Assembly (NCBI RefSeq): GCF_011040385.1
Contig: NZ_JAAIKB010000008.1
Coordinates: 186,001 to 250,000, forward strand
DNA: 64,000 nucleotides
Source of the DNA: Falsiroseomonas algicola
GTDB lineage: Bacteria > Pseudomonadota > Alphaproteobacteria > Acetobacterales > Acetobacteraceae
Direction of reading: 5' to 3'
The notes under the pieces were generated by a model. It made no database searches and had not been told where the DNA came from. It worked only from the letters and a program-made list of their open reading frames with translations. Positions 35,894-44,954 of this stretch are shown here, piece by piece (position 1 is the first letter of the stretch; each line of letters opens with the position of its first letter). A program made the position numbers and the translations under genes.

Positions 35894-38247
35894 ACGCCCT
35901 TCTCCGCCCGGTCGAGGCTGCCTCCCCCGGCGTATCGCGGGCCCGCTGCGCGCATTGCGGCGCGGACCTCGCGCCCGGCCAGGGCGAGTTCTGCTGCCAT
36001 GGCTGTGCTGCCGCCCATGCGCTGGTGCGCGGCCTCGGCCTGACGGCCTTCTATGCGCGACTGGAAGGTGCAGCCGGCGCGCTGCGCCCCGCCGAGGTCC
36101 CGCCCGCCGTCGATTTCGCAGCCCTCGCCCGGGCGGAATCCGATGGCACGCAATCGCTCGATCTCATGGTCAGCGGGCTCTCCTGCGGCGCCTGCGTCTG
36201 GCTGATCGAACAGGCGCTGGCGGCGGAGCCCGATGTGGTCCGCGCCCGCGTGAACCTCACGGCCCGGCGCCTGTCGCTGCGCTGGCGCGGCGATGCCGAT
36301 CGTGCCCGCGCACTCGCGGGACTGGTGGCCAGGCTCGGCTTCCGCATCGCGCCCTGGTCCCCCGCCTGCCTCCGGGCGACGGAGGATGAGGAGGGGCGGC
36401 AGCTCATCCGCGCGCTCGGCATCGCCGCCTTCGGGTCGATGAATGTCATGCTCGTCTCCGTCGCCGTCTGGGTCGGCGGCGACATGGGGGAACACACCCG
36501 CGCGCTGATGCATTGGCTGGCGGCGCTGTTCGGCCTGCCGACCGTGCTGGTGGCGGGCATGCCCTTCTACCGCTCCGCCTGGCACGCCATCCGCAGCGGC
36601 CGCGGCAACATGGACCTCGCCGTCTCGCTCGGCGTGCTGGCCACGACCGCGATGAGCCTCAGCGAGGCCATCCGCAACGGCCCCTATACCTGGTTCGATG
36701 GCGCGACCGCGCTGCTGGCGCTGCTGCTGGCCGGCCGCGTGCTGGACCGCGGCATGCGCCGCCGCGCCCGCCAGGCCGTCGCCGAATTGCTGGCGCTGCA
36801 GGATGGCAGCGTGGAGCTTCGCCTGCCGGATGGATCGACCCGCGCCGTGCCGGTCGGCAGCGTGCTGGCCGGCGACAGGCTGCTGGTCGCGACCGGCGAC
36901 CGGTTGCGGCTGGATGGCGTGGCGGCGCAGGAGGTGCTGCTCGACACCAGCGCCACCACCGGTGAATCCCTGCCCCGCCGGATCGAGCCCGGCGAGCCCC
37001 TGATGGCCGGCGCGGTCAACATGGGCAGCGCCTTCACCCTGCGCGTCACCGCCGCGGCGAAGGATGGCTCGCTGGCATCCTTGGCCCTGCTGGTGGAAAA
37101 GGCGGAGCAGGGCCGCGGCCGCTTCGTCTCCATCGCCGACAAGGCGGCGCGCTGGTACGTGCCGATCATCCACGCCGTCGCTGCCATGACCTTCCTCGGC
37201 TGGTGGCTCGGCGTCGGCGTCACCTGGCAGGCAGCGCTGGTGCCGGCCGTGGCCTCGCTGATCGTCACCTGCCCCTGTGGCCTCGCCATCGCGGTGCCGG
37301 CGGTGCAGGTCGCGACCGTCGGCGCGCTGTTCCGCCGCGGCGTGCTGGTGGCCTCCGCCACCGCGCTGGAGCGCCTGGCCTCCGCCGACCATGTCGTGCT
37401 GGACAAGACCGGCACGCTGACCATGGGCCACCCGGCGCTGGTGGAGGAGCCGGGGCTGGACCGCGCGGCGCTGCGCCGCGCCGCCTCCCTCGCCCATGGC
37501 AGCCGCCATCCGCTGGCGCAGGCGCTGTTGCGCGCCTGCCCGGATGCGCCGCTGCTGGACGGGGTGGAGGAAGTGCCGGGCAGCGGACTCCGCCACGGCG
37601 CGACGCGCCTCGGCAGCGCGTCCTTCTGCGGGATCGAGTGCCACGCCGATAGCGGCATGACGCTCTACCTGGCGGAGGAGGGCGCCGCCCCCATCGCCTT
37701 CCGCTTCGCCGACGAACTGCGGCCCGATGCGGCGCGCGTGGTGCGGGAACTGCAGGAGCTGGGCCTGACGACGGAGCTGCTGTCCGGCGACGGCGCCGGC
37801 GCGGTGGAGGACGCGGCCGCCGCCACCGGCATCGGCCCCTGGCAGGCCCGCGCGACGCCCGCCGACAAGGCCGCGCGGATCGAGGCGCTGTGCCAGCAGG
37901 GCAAGCGCCCGCTGATGGTGGGCGATGGCATCAACGATGCCGCCGCCCTCGCCTTGGCGCATGTCTCCGCCAGCCCCGCCACGGGCACCGACATCGCGCA
38001 GGCGACATCGGACCTGGTGCTGCGCGGCGACGGCCTCTCGGCCCTGCCCGCCGCCATCCGCGCCGCGCGCAAGGCTCAGCTGCTGGCGAAGCAGAACATC
38101 GCCTTCAGCCTGGCCTATAATGTGGTGGCCGTGCCCGCCGCCGTGCTGGGCTTCGTGACGCCGCTGATCGCCGCCCTGGTGATGGCGAGCAGCTCCATCA
38201 TCGTGATCCTGAATGCCCTGAGAGCGGGCAAGGAGGCGCGCCTGTGA
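35890..38247 (+). CDS. ccoI: Copper-translocating P-type ATPase CcoI (FixI)
   Basis: A 785-residue P1B ATPase that exports copper to the periplasm for CuB insertion in the oxidase. An N-terminal Cys cluster (CAHCGADLAPGQGEFCCHGC) is typical of FixI. It is followed by a heavy-metal domain with SGLSCGACVW, the transmembrane CPC metal site in TCPCGLAIA, the phosphorylated Asp in DKTGTLT, and GDGINDAAAL. It starts with an ATG overlapping ccoH by 4 bp and ends overlapping ccoS. Copper selectivity is inferred from the CPC and operon context. Confidence 0.95.
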   Translation: MNALLRPVEAASPGVSRARCAHCGADLAPGQGEFCCHGCAAAHALVRGLGLTAFYARLEGAAGALRPAEVPPAVDFAALARAESDGTQSLDLMVSGLSCGACVWLIEQALAAEPDVVRARVNLTARRLSLRWRGDADRARALAGLVARLGFRIAPWSPACLRATEDEEGRQLIRALGIAAFGSMNVMLVSVAVWVGGDMGEHTRALMHWLAALFGLPTVLVAGMPFYRSAWHAIRSGRGNMDLAVSLGVLATTAMSLSEAIRNGPYTWFDGATALLALLLAGRVLDRGMRRRARQAVAELLALQDGSVELRLPDGSTRAVPVGSVLAGDRLLVATGDRLRLDGVAAQEVLLDTSATTGESLPRRIEPGEPLMAGAVNMGSAFTLRVTAAAKDGSLASLALLVEKAEQGRGRFVSIADKAARWYVPIIHAVAAMTFLGWWLGVGVTWQAALVPAVASLIVTCPCGLAIAVPAVQVATVGALFRRGVLVASATALERLASADHVVLDKTGTLTMGHPALVEEPGLDRAALRRAASLAHGSRHPLAQALLRACPDAPLLDGVEEVPGSGLRHGATRLGSASFCGIECHADSGMTLYLAEEGAAPIAFRFADELRPDAARVVRELQELGLTTELLSGDGAGAVEDAAAATGIGPWQARATPADKAARIEALCQQGKRPLMVGDGINDAAALALAHVSASPATGTDIAQATSDLVLRGDGLSALPAAIRAARKAQLLAKQNIAFSLAYNVVAVPAAVLGFVTPLIAALVMASSSIIVILNALRAGKEARL

Positions 38248-38405
38248 ACGCCCTGGTCTTCCTGGTGCCGGCGGCCCTGTTCCTGGGCCTGCTTGCGCTC
38301 GGCCTCTTCCTCTGGACGCTGCGCAACCGCCAATACGAGGATCTCGATGGCGCCGCGTCCCGCATCCTGTTCGACGACCAACCCCCGAAGGAGTCCCGCC
38401 GATGA
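38244..38405 (+). CDS. ccoS: cbb3 oxidase maturation protein CcoS
   Basis: A 53-residue single-helix protein starting with GTG (overlapping the ccoI stop). The helix spans about residues 3-25, followed by the family tail WTLRNRQYEDLDGAASRIL. CcoS helps insert cofactors (haem b3 and copper) into the oxidase in relatives. It was identified by reading the frame between ccoI and the following ORF. Its TGA overlaps the ATG of the next ORF. Confidence 0.88.
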   Translation: MNALVFLVPAALFLGLLALGLFLWTLRNRQYEDLDGAASRILFDDQPPKESRR

Positions 38406-38578
38406 TCTACTTCCTCGTCTTCTCCGCCCTGATGTCCGTCATCGGCCTGGCCGCCGCCGCCGCGGCGCAGGAGATCGGCCTGGCCATCTTCGGCTATGGC
38501 CTGTTCGGCTTCGGCGTGCTGTTCGCGCTGTTCCTGGTGAAGCGGCATTTCGATGCCGCGGATGCTGCCCGCCACTGA
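38402..38578 (+). CDS. Small two-helix membrane protein coupled to ccoS
   Basis: A 58-residue ORF read directly from the sequence. Its ATG overlaps the ccoS TGA (ATGA). It encodes two hydrophobic segments, about residues 2-22 (YFLVFSALMSVIGLAAAAAA) and 25-47 (IGLAIFGYGLFGFGVLF onwards). A short polar end FLVKRHFDAADAARH follows. The only charged residues are one Glu between the helices and those in the tail. I do not know a named family for it. Position and coupling suggest a role with the cbb3 oxidase; this is inference only. Confidence 0.65.
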   Translation: MIYFLVFSALMSVIGLAAAAAAQEIGLAIFGYGLFGFGVLFALFLVKRHFDAADAARH

Positions 38579-38605
38579 CCGGGCGTCACTGAGGGCGCGG
38601 CATCG

Positions 38606-38632
38606 TCCCGCGCCGCGTCACGCGGCGCGGGA
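38606..38632. terminator. Candidate bidirectional terminator between cbb3 and che operons
   Basis: A perfect 12-bp stem TCCCGCGCCGCG with loop TCA lies between two converging operons. No T-run follows on either side, so the role is inferred from the position. Confidence 0.5.
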
Positions 38633-38643
38633 TGGCGGCGGCC

Positions 38644-39465
38644 TCAGGCCGCCGCGCGCTGTTCCGCGGTGCCGTAGGCGCCGCGTTCGCCGGGCACCGG
38701 CACCAGCCGGTCCGTCAGTCCCAGCACCGTCTCCGCGCCGCCGAGATACAGGATCCCGTCCGGGTTCAGCCGCTTGGCCAGCGCGTCCAGCACGCGGGTC
38801 TTGGTCGGCGCGTCGAAGTAGATCAGCACGTTGCGGCAGAAGATCGCGTCGAACTTGCCGAGTGCCGAGAGGTCCGCCAGCAGGTTCCGTTCCTCGAACC
38901 GCACCATGGCGGCCAGGTCCGGGTTGATGCGCCACTTCGCGCCATCCTGCTTGAAGTACTTCACCAGCGACCGGATCGGCAGGCCGCGCTGCACCTCGAA
39001 CTGCGTGTAGACGCCCTGCTTCGCGCGCGTCAGCACATCGCCGGAGATGTCGGTGGCCAGGATCTCCACCTTCGGCCCCGGCCGTCCGGCCAGCGCATCC
39101 GCCACCAGCATGGCGATCGAATAGGGCTCCTGCCCCGTCGAACAGGCGGCCGACCAGATGCGCAGCGGCGCGGAACGGCCCGGCGCCAGCAGGCGCGGCA
39201 GCAGCTTCGCCAGGTGGTCGAAGGGCTTCCCGTCCCGGAAGAAGCTGCTCTCATGCGTGGTCAGTGCTTCCACCACCGCGCGTTCCAGCTGCTCGTCCGG
39301 CCGCGCCTTCAGCTTCGCACCCAGCGCGCCGATGGAGGCCAGGCCGAATTTCTGCAGCACGGGGCCGAGGCGCGTTTCCAGCAGATAGGCCTTGTCCTCC
39401 GTCAGAACGATGCCCGACCGGCGACGCACCACACCCGCGACATCAGCGAATCCGTCACTGCTCAT
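38644..39465 (-). CDS. cheR: Chemotaxis methyltransferase CheR
   Basis: A 273-residue SAM-dependent methyltransferase that methylates glutamates in chemoreceptors. The N-terminal CheR_N helices (residues 1-75) include an HESSFFRDGKPF segment. The SAM site is in IWSAACSTGQEPYSIAM, and the catalytic-domain motifs ATDISGDVL and FCRNVLIYFD are present. It is last in the chpT-cheA-cheW-cheY-cheB-cheR operon and overlaps cheB by 4 bp. Confidence 0.95.
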   Translation of the reverse strand: MSSDGFADVAGVVRRRSGIVLTEDKAYLLETRLGPVLQKFGLASIGALGAKLKARPDEQLERAVVEALTTHESSFFRDGKPFDHLAKLLPRLLAPGRSAPLRIWSAACSTGQEPYSIAMLVADALAGRPGPKVEILATDISGDVLTRAKQGVYTQFEVQRGLPIRSLVKYFKQDGAKWRINPDLAAMVRFEERNLLADLSALGKFDAIFCRNVLIYFDAPTKTRVLDALAKRLNPDGILYLGGAETVLGLTDRLVPVPGERGAYGTAEQRAAA

Positions 39466-40565
39466 GTGCGCCTCCCATTCCCGCCAGCAGCGACGATGCG
39501 CTCCGCGATATCCTCGATACTCGTCACCGCCGCGGCGATTCCCGCCTTGGCGACCGCCCCGGGCATGCCCCAGACCACGGAACTTGCCTCATCCTGCGCC
39601 AGCACCTGGCCGCCCGCCGCCACCAGGGCGCGGCTGCCGGCCAGGCCGTCGCTGCCCATGCCGGTCAGGATCGCCGCCAGGACCTTGCCCTGGCATGCCG
39701 CGACCACGCTGCGCAACAGCGGGTCCACCGCCGGGCGGCAGAAATTCTCCGGCGGGCCGTCCGACAGCTGCGCCACGAAGCCCTGCCCGGCATCCTTGAC
39801 CAGCAGATGCCGGTCCCCGGGCGCCAGGTAGAAGCGGCCGGGCAGCAGCGCCTCCCCGTCCTTCGCCTCGCTGCAGGGCAGCGCGCCGATGCGGTTGAGG
39901 TGGTCGGCCAGCAGCGTCGTGAACCCCGCCGGCATGTGCTGCACCGCCACCACCGGCACGCCGAGCGGCCGGTTCAGCCGGGCCACCAGCGCCGCCAGCG
40001 CCTGCGGCCCGCCGGTGGAGGAGCCGATGGCGATGATGCGCGGCTTCAGCGTGCCCGCCGCCGCCGCGACGCCGAGTGCCGGCGCCAGGGGCACCGCCAT
40101 CCGCGGCATGGCGGTGGGAATCGCCGGCCCGCGCCGGCGCATGCGCGCCCAGCCCTTCACCTTCGCGACCAGCTCCGCCTGGAACTGCCCGCCATTCATG
40201 CCGCCGGCCGCGGCCGTGGGCTTCGGGACATAGTCCACCGCGCCGGCGCGCAGCGCCTCCATCGTCGCCTTGGCCCCGCGCTGGCTGAGCGCGCTGGCCA
40301 CGATGATGGAGGTTTCCGGCGCCACCCGCAGCAGATGCGGCAGGGCGGTCATCCCGTCCATCCGCGGCATCTCGAGGTCCAGCAGGATCACCTGGGGGCG
40401 ATCCGGCGCCTTCATGGCGGTGAGCTGCGCCACCGCCTCCGTGCCATCGGTCGCCTTGGCGATCACCTCGATCCCAGGGTCGCTCGACAGCATGCGGCTC
40501 ATGACAGCGCGCGCCGCGGCGCTGTCATCGCAAAGCATCACGCGGACGGGGCTGTTCAGCGTCAC
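39462..40565 (-). CDS. cheB: Chemotaxis methylesterase/response regulator CheB
   Basis: A 367-residue protein. The receiver domain (about 1-125) has the phosphoacceptor Asp in VILLDLEMPRMDG and the Lys in DYVPKPTA. A linker is followed by the methylesterase, with catalytic Ser in GSSTGG, His in VQHMPAGF and Asp in LTGMGSDGL. It removes methyl or amide groups from receptors. It starts at GTG 40565, overlapping the cheY TGA, and ends overlapping the cheR ATG. The unrelated-looking C-terminal tail AAGGNGRRT is short. Confidence 0.95.
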   Translation of the reverse strand: MTLNSPVRVMLCDDSAAARAVMSRMLSSDPGIEVIAKATDGTEAVAQLTAMKAPDRPQVILLDLEMPRMDGMTALPHLLRVAPETSIIVASALSQRGAKATMEALRAGAVDYVPKPTAAAGGMNGGQFQAELVAKVKGWARMRRRGPAIPTAMPRMAVPLAPALGVAAAAGTLKPRIIAIGSSTGGPQALAALVARLNRPLGVPVVAVQHMPAGFTTLLADHLNRIGALPCSEAKDGEALLPGRFYLAPGDRHLLVKDAGQGFVAQLSDGPPENFCRPAVDPLLRSVVAACQGKVLAAILTGMGSDGLAGSRALVAAGGQVLAQDEASSVVWGMPGAVAKAGIAAAVTSIEDIAERIVAAGGNGRRT

Positions 40566-40969
40566 GCGGCCGCCGCCTGGATGAGGCCGAGCTGTTCCAG
40601 CTTGCCCCCGATGATCTCCGCATCGAAGGGCTTCATGACGTATTCCTGCGCGCCCGCCTCCAGCGCCTCCATGATGCGGTCGAAGCCGCATTCGGTGGTG
40701 CAGAGCACGATGATGGGCTCGCCCGGGCCGAATTCGGCGCGCGCGGCACGCAGGAAGGTGATTCCGTCCATGACCGGCATGTTCCAGTCCAGCATCACCA
40801 GTTCGGGCATCGCCTCGCGGCAGGCCTCCAGCGCCTTGGCGCCGTCCTCCGCCTCCCGCACCTGGAAGCCGAGGCTTTCCAGGATCCGGCGCTGCGCCTT
40901 GCGCACCACCCGGCTGTCATCGACCACCAGGCAGCTGCGGGCCACCGGCACGGCATTGTTGCTAGTCAT
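40562..40969 (-). CDS. cheY: Single-domain response regulator (CheY-type)
   Basis: A 135-residue receiver domain only. The acidic pocket is in VVDDSRVVRKAQ, the phosphoacceptor Asp is in ELVMLDWNMPVMDG, Thr is in VLCTTECGFD and Lys in YVMKPFDAEII. It is probably phosphorylated by CheA and acts on a motor or on another output not in the window. It overlaps cheB (GTGA) and cheW (ATGA) by 4 bp each. Confidence 0.93.
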   Translation of the reverse strand: MTSNNAVPVARSCLVVDDSRVVRKAQRRILESLGFQVREAEDGAKALEACREAMPELVMLDWNMPVMDGITFLRAARAEFGPGEPIIVLCTTECGFDRIMEALEAGAQEYVMKPFDAEIIGGKLEQLGLIQAAAA

Positions 40970-41430
40970 CGGCCACCACCAATCGTGAGGATGCGTTCCA
41001 CATCTAGCACGATCAGAAGCTGCCCATCGCGCCGATGGACACCTTTCGACACTTCTCGCCAAAGCGGGTCCAATGTCGGGGGATTGGGCGCGCTGTCCTC
41101 GGACCGCAGCGGCACCACCTCCCCCACCCCATCGGCCAGCATGCTGTAGAGCTCCCCGGCCATCTCGACCACGATGCTCATGGGCTGCTGGTCCGCCGGG
41201 CGCGGGGTCAGGTTCAGCCGCCGGCGCAGGTCGATGGCGGTGACGATGCGGCCGCGGAGGTTGAGGCTGCCCGCCACCTCCGGCGGCGCCAGCGGGATGC
41301 GGGTGATGGTCTGCGGGCCGAGCACGTCCCGCACCACCAGCACCGGGACGCCACAGGTCTGTCCCGCCACCGTCAATGTCAGGAACAGGTCGGCATCGAC
41401 GATGCTCGACTGGGTCGACTGGGTTTGCAC
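40966..41430 (-). CDS. cheW: Chemotaxis coupling protein CheW
   Basis: A 154-residue SH3-like coupling protein linking receptors to CheA. Characteristic segments are LFLTLTVAGQTCGVPVLVVRDVLG and the LNLRGRIVTAIDLRRRL core (here cited as parts of the fold). The start is GTG at 41428-41430 with GGAGGAAACG just upstream, a strong ribosome site. It overlaps cheY by 4 bp and is 16 bp after cheA. Confidence 0.93.
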   Translation of the reverse strand: MQTQSTQSSIVDADLFLTLTVAGQTCGVPVLVVRDVLGPQTITRIPLAPPEVAGSLNLRGRIVTAIDLRRRLNLTPRPADQQPMSIVVEMAGELYSMLADGVGEVVPLRSEDSAPNPPTLDPLWREVSKGVHRRDGQLLIVLDVERILTIGGGR

Positions 41431-41446
41431 CGTTTCCTCCCCCGCC

Positions 41447-44044
41447 TCAGGCCGCGACCGGCACGTTGAAGCATTCCGCCAGGCTGCCGATCAGCGCTTC
41501 CCGGTCGAATTTCGCGACGTAGTCCGTGAAGCCCACGGCGCGTCCGCGCGCCACCGCGGCCGGCTCCACCCGCCCGGTCAGGGCGATCATCGGCAGCTCC
41601 GCCCAGGCGCCGCCGGCGCGGACCTCCTGCGCGAAGCCGTAGCCATCCACCTCCGGCATCTCGATGTCGGAGACGATGCCGTCGAACATCTCGCCGCGCT
41701 CGCGCAGCTTCAGCGCATGCACGGCGCTTTCCACCGCGACGACCTCGTAGCCCTCCGCCGCCAGCGCCGGCACGACGAGTTCGCGGAAGAAGCCGCTATC
41801 CTCCACCACCAGCAGGCGGCGCGTGACGGTCTGCGCCGGGGAGGCGCGGAACCAGTCGCCACCGGCCTGGCGCAGCCACCAGGCGGTATCGATCACATCG
41901 GTGACCTTGCCGGCGATGACGGCGGAACCGAGGAAGCCCGGGCGCCCCTGGCCGGCCTGCACGTTCAGCGATTCATCGACCACGTCGAGGATCGCATCGA
42001 CCATCAGGCCCAGGCTGCGATCGCCCTCGCTGAACACCAGCACGGTCTGGCGGCCACGCTCGTCCTGCGGCGGCCCGTAATCGCCCGTCATGGAGATCAG
42101 CGGCATCAGCTGGCCGCGATACTGCACCACCGGCGTGCCGCCGGAATACTCGATGTTCTCCACCGGCAGGTCGTCGAGCCGCGCGATGAGGCCGAGCGGC
42201 ACCGCCTTCGGCGTCGCATCGCCGGCGCGGAACAGCAGCAGCGCCGTCTTGTCGTTGGACCGCACGCCGCTCGTCGCCTGGCCCGCCATCGAACGCTGCT
42301 CCGCCCCATCGCCGGCCACGCCGGTGACGCGGGCGATGCCGTTGGGATCCAGGATCATGATGACGCTGCCATCGCCGAGGATGGTGTTGCCGGAGAACAT
42401 GCCGATGTGGCGCAGGATCGGCGCCACCGGCTTCACCACGATCTCCTCCGTGTCGAAGAGGCGATCGACGATGATGCCGAAGACATGCGCGCCGACCTGC
42501 GTGACGACGACGAAGCCCATGTCGCCGCTTTCGCCGATGGGAACCTCCTTCGGCTCCTCCAGCCCCAGCACGGCGCCCAGCGAGACGAGGGGCAGCAGCC
42601 GGTCGCGCAGCCGCAGCACCGGCGCGTCCTTGATGCGCTCCACGCGCGTATCCGCGCCGCCGCCGACGCGCACCAGCTCCAGCACGCCGATCTGCGGGAT
42701 GGCGAAGCGCTCCCCCGCCACCTCCACGATCAGCGCGGAGACGATCGCCAGCGTCAGCGGGATCTTGATGGTGAAGCTGGTCCCCTTCCCCTCGGTGGAG
42801 GAGACGTCGATGGTGCCGCCGATGCGCTCCACATTCGTCTTCACCACATCCATGCCGACGCCGCGGCCGGAGACGGCGGTGACGGCGGCGGCGGTGGAGA
42901 AGCCGGCGCGGAAGATGAAGCGATGCACCTCGCGGTCGCTCATCGCCGCGATCTCGGCTTCCGTCGCCAGGCCCTGGGACAGCGCCTTGGCGCGGATGCG
43001 GTCGGTGCTCAGCCCCTTCCCGTCATCCGCGATCTCGATGAGGATGTGGCCGCCTTCGTGATAGGCGTTGAGCATGATGCGCCCGGTCTCGGACTTGTTC
43101 GCCTTTCGGCGCTCCTCCGGCATCTCCAGCCCATGGTCGCCGCTGTTGCGCACCATGTGCGTCAGCGGATCCTTGATGAGCTCGAGCACCTGGCGATCCA
43201 GCTCGGTATCCGCGCCGCGCATCTCGAGGTTGATCTTCTTGCCGAGTTCGATCGAGAGGTCGCGCACCAGGCGCGGCATCTTCGCCCAGGCATTGCCGAT
43301 CGGCTGCATGCGCGTCTTCATCACGCCGTCCTGCAGGTCCGACGTGATGTGCGACAGGCGCTGCAGCGGCACGGTGTAGGCGCCATCGCCCCGCGCACGC
43401 GCCAGCTGCATCAGCTGGTTGCGCGTCAGCACCAGCTCACTGACCAGCATCATCAGGTCCTCGAGCACATCGACGGAGACGCGGATGCTCTGCGGCGGCG
43501 CGCGGCCCGTGGCGCTCTCCTCCGGCGGCGGCTCGGCCGGCGCGCGCGGCGCGGGGGCGGTGACGGCGCGCGGCTCGGGCGCCGCGACCTCCGCCACCAC
43601 CGGCTCGGCCACCACCGGCTCGGCAACCTCCACGGGCTTGGGCGCGGGCGCGGGCTCGGGCCCGATCTCCCCGGTCGCGGCGGCATCGAGGCGGCTGATC
43701 AGCTCCGCATCGTCGCCCGCGGGCTCCGCGCCGCCGGATTCCAGCCCGCCCACGATTTCCTTGATCCGGTCGAGCGCGTTGAGGATGAGCGTCACGCCAT
43801 CCGGCGTCACGGCCAGCACGCCGTCGCGGTACAGGCCGAGCACGTTCTCGGCCGCATGCGCCACCTTCTCCAGCCGCGACAGGCCGAGGAAGCCGCAAGT
43901 GCCCTTGATGGTGTGCACGAGCCGGAAGATTTCCGACAGGGTCGGCTTGTCCTGCGGCTGCTTCTCAAGCCGCAGCAGCGCGGAATCGAGCGCCACGAGG
44001 CCCTCGTGAGTCTCGGTCAGGAAATCTGCCAGCAGGTCGTCCAT
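41447..44044 (-). CDS. cheA: Hybrid chemotaxis histidine kinase CheA with C-terminal receiver
   Basis: An 865-residue kinase. Hpt domain 1-105 has the phospho-His (H44) in RLVHTIKGTCGFLG. Residues about 106-185 are an Ala/Pro-rich linker with no recognisable CheY-binding P2 domain. Next come the dimerisation helices (187-250) and the ATPase: N box MVRNSGDHGLE, G1 EIADDGKGL, G2 GRGVGMDVVK. Two CheW-like domains follow, then a receiver from about residue 745 with phospho-Asp D793 in IVSDIEMPEVDG. The lone receiver at the end makes it a hybrid kinase. It is preceded by chpT and followed by cheW. Confidence 0.93.
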   Translation of the reverse strand: MDDLLADFLTETHEGLVALDSALLRLEKQPQDKPTLSEIFRLVHTIKGTCGFLGLSRLEKVAHAAENVLGLYRDGVLAVTPDGVTLILNALDRIKEIVGGLESGGAEPAGDDAELISRLDAAATGEIGPEPAPAPKPVEVAEPVVAEPVVAEVAAPEPRAVTAPAPRAPAEPPPEESATGRAPPQSIRVSVDVLEDLMMLVSELVLTRNQLMQLARARGDGAYTVPLQRLSHITSDLQDGVMKTRMQPIGNAWAKMPRLVRDLSIELGKKINLEMRGADTELDRQVLELIKDPLTHMVRNSGDHGLEMPEERRKANKSETGRIMLNAYHEGGHILIEIADDGKGLSTDRIRAKALSQGLATEAEIAAMSDREVHRFIFRAGFSTAAAVTAVSGRGVGMDVVKTNVERIGGTIDVSSTEGKGTSFTIKIPLTLAIVSALIVEVAGERFAIPQIGVLELVRVGGGADTRVERIKDAPVLRLRDRLLPLVSLGAVLGLEEPKEVPIGESGDMGFVVVTQVGAHVFGIIVDRLFDTEEIVVKPVAPILRHIGMFSGNTILGDGSVIMILDPNGIARVTGVAGDGAEQRSMAGQATSGVRSNDKTALLLFRAGDATPKAVPLGLIARLDDLPVENIEYSGGTPVVQYRGQLMPLISMTGDYGPPQDERGRQTVLVFSEGDRSLGLMVDAILDVVDESLNVQAGQGRPGFLGSAVIAGKVTDVIDTAWWLRQAGGDWFRASPAQTVTRRLLVVEDSGFFRELVVPALAAEGYEVVAVESAVHALKLRERGEMFDGIVSDIEMPEVDGYGFAQEVRAGGAWAELPMIALTGRVEPAAVARGRAVGFTDYVAKFDREALIGSLAECFNVPVAA

Positions 44045-44129
44045 GGTCGCTCCGGCGCCTCGTCTTGCCCGGAGCTTGCGGCATTCACCCGAAGATTCGG
44101 TAAATGCCAGGCCGCAATCGCATGCCCGA

Positions 44130-44744
44130 TCAGTTGCGGGTGAAGGTCGTCATCAGCAGCGGCGCGGCGATGCCGGTGCGCCCGTGCAGCATCTCCAGCC
44201 GGATGCCGGAACTGGCGGCGACCGAGACCAGCAGCGGCACGGAGACGTTGCGCGGCGTGAAGGCCATCGGCTCCCCGGCCATGCCGGCGGAGAGGATCGG
44301 CGGCCAGGCGGCGGAAGGGCCGTCCGGCCAGATCGAGAGGCCACCCTCCAGGTCGCCGCCGACACGCACCGCGCCGCCGCGTGGAAGCCCATCGATCGCC
44401 GTCCACAGCGCCAGCAGCACCGCCTGCGCCAGATGCGCCGGCAGCACGATGGTGCTGTCGAGATCGTTGAAGTCGATGATGGCGCGCCGGCCGAGCGTCA
44501 GCCCCTCCGCCGCCTGCGCAAGTTCGTCCACCCGGCAATCCCCGCACCCCGCGCCCACGGCCGCGCGGTAGAAGCGGATGCGCCGGTCCATGATGGCGGA
44601 AGCATCGCGCGCGACATCCATCGCGTCGCCGCCCGCCCCGTCCATCAGGTCCAGCGCGTTGGACAGCGCCCCCACCGCGCCGCCCAAATCATGGCAGAGG
44701 CGGGTGCATACCGCTTGGGCGAGGGCGATCTTGTCAGGCAGCAT
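44130..44744 (-). CDS. chpT: Histidine phosphotransferase ChpT-like
   Basis: A 204-residue protein with the ChpT H-box ARLCHDL-type sequence, here TRLCHDLGGAVGALSNALDL, with His18 as likely phosphorylated residue. The rest has the degenerate ATPase-like fold of ChpT without ATP-binding motifs. In alphaproteobacteria ChpT carries phosphate from the hybrid kinase CckA to CtrA and CpdR, controlling cell cycle or motility genes. Here it stands 85 bp upstream of a hybrid CheA gene on the same strand, likely in one transcript. The CckA and CtrA genes are not in this window. Confidence 0.85.
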   Translation of the reverse strand: MLPDKIALAQAVCTRLCHDLGGAVGALSNALDLMDGAGGDAMDVARDASAIMDRRIRFYRAAVGAGCGDCRVDELAQAAEGLTLGRRAIIDFNDLDSTIVLPAHLAQAVLLALWTAIDGLPRGGAVRVGGDLEGGLSIWPDGPSAAWPPILSAGMAGEPMAFTPRNVSVPLLVSVAASSGIRLEMLHGRTGIAAPLLMTTFTRN

Positions 44745-44954
44745 CCATTTCCTCCGAAAGACGACGCGAAACCATGCCGCATGCGCCGAGAGAGGCCCCC
44801 AGAGGGATGACCCAGGGGTGGGCCCGCCCGTCAGGCGCCGGCGGGGAACCGGGCCCGGCCCGCGCTGCCGCGCCGAAGACCCTTCCCGACAGGGAAGACG
44901 AGTTCGCGGCGGGCAGGCTAGTCTGGAAGACGTAATTCTTGGTAACGCTGGCGC

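Noticed and set aside
35641-37962. Long minus-strand open frame opposite ccoH and ccoI
   Set aside because: The + strand encodes FixH and FixI with complete motifs and operon overlaps; the antisense frame has none.
41174-44143. Long forward open frame opposite cheW and cheA
   Set aside because: Same GC-mirror effect. The product lacks hydrophobic or domain patterns, and the minus strand holds full CheA and CheW.
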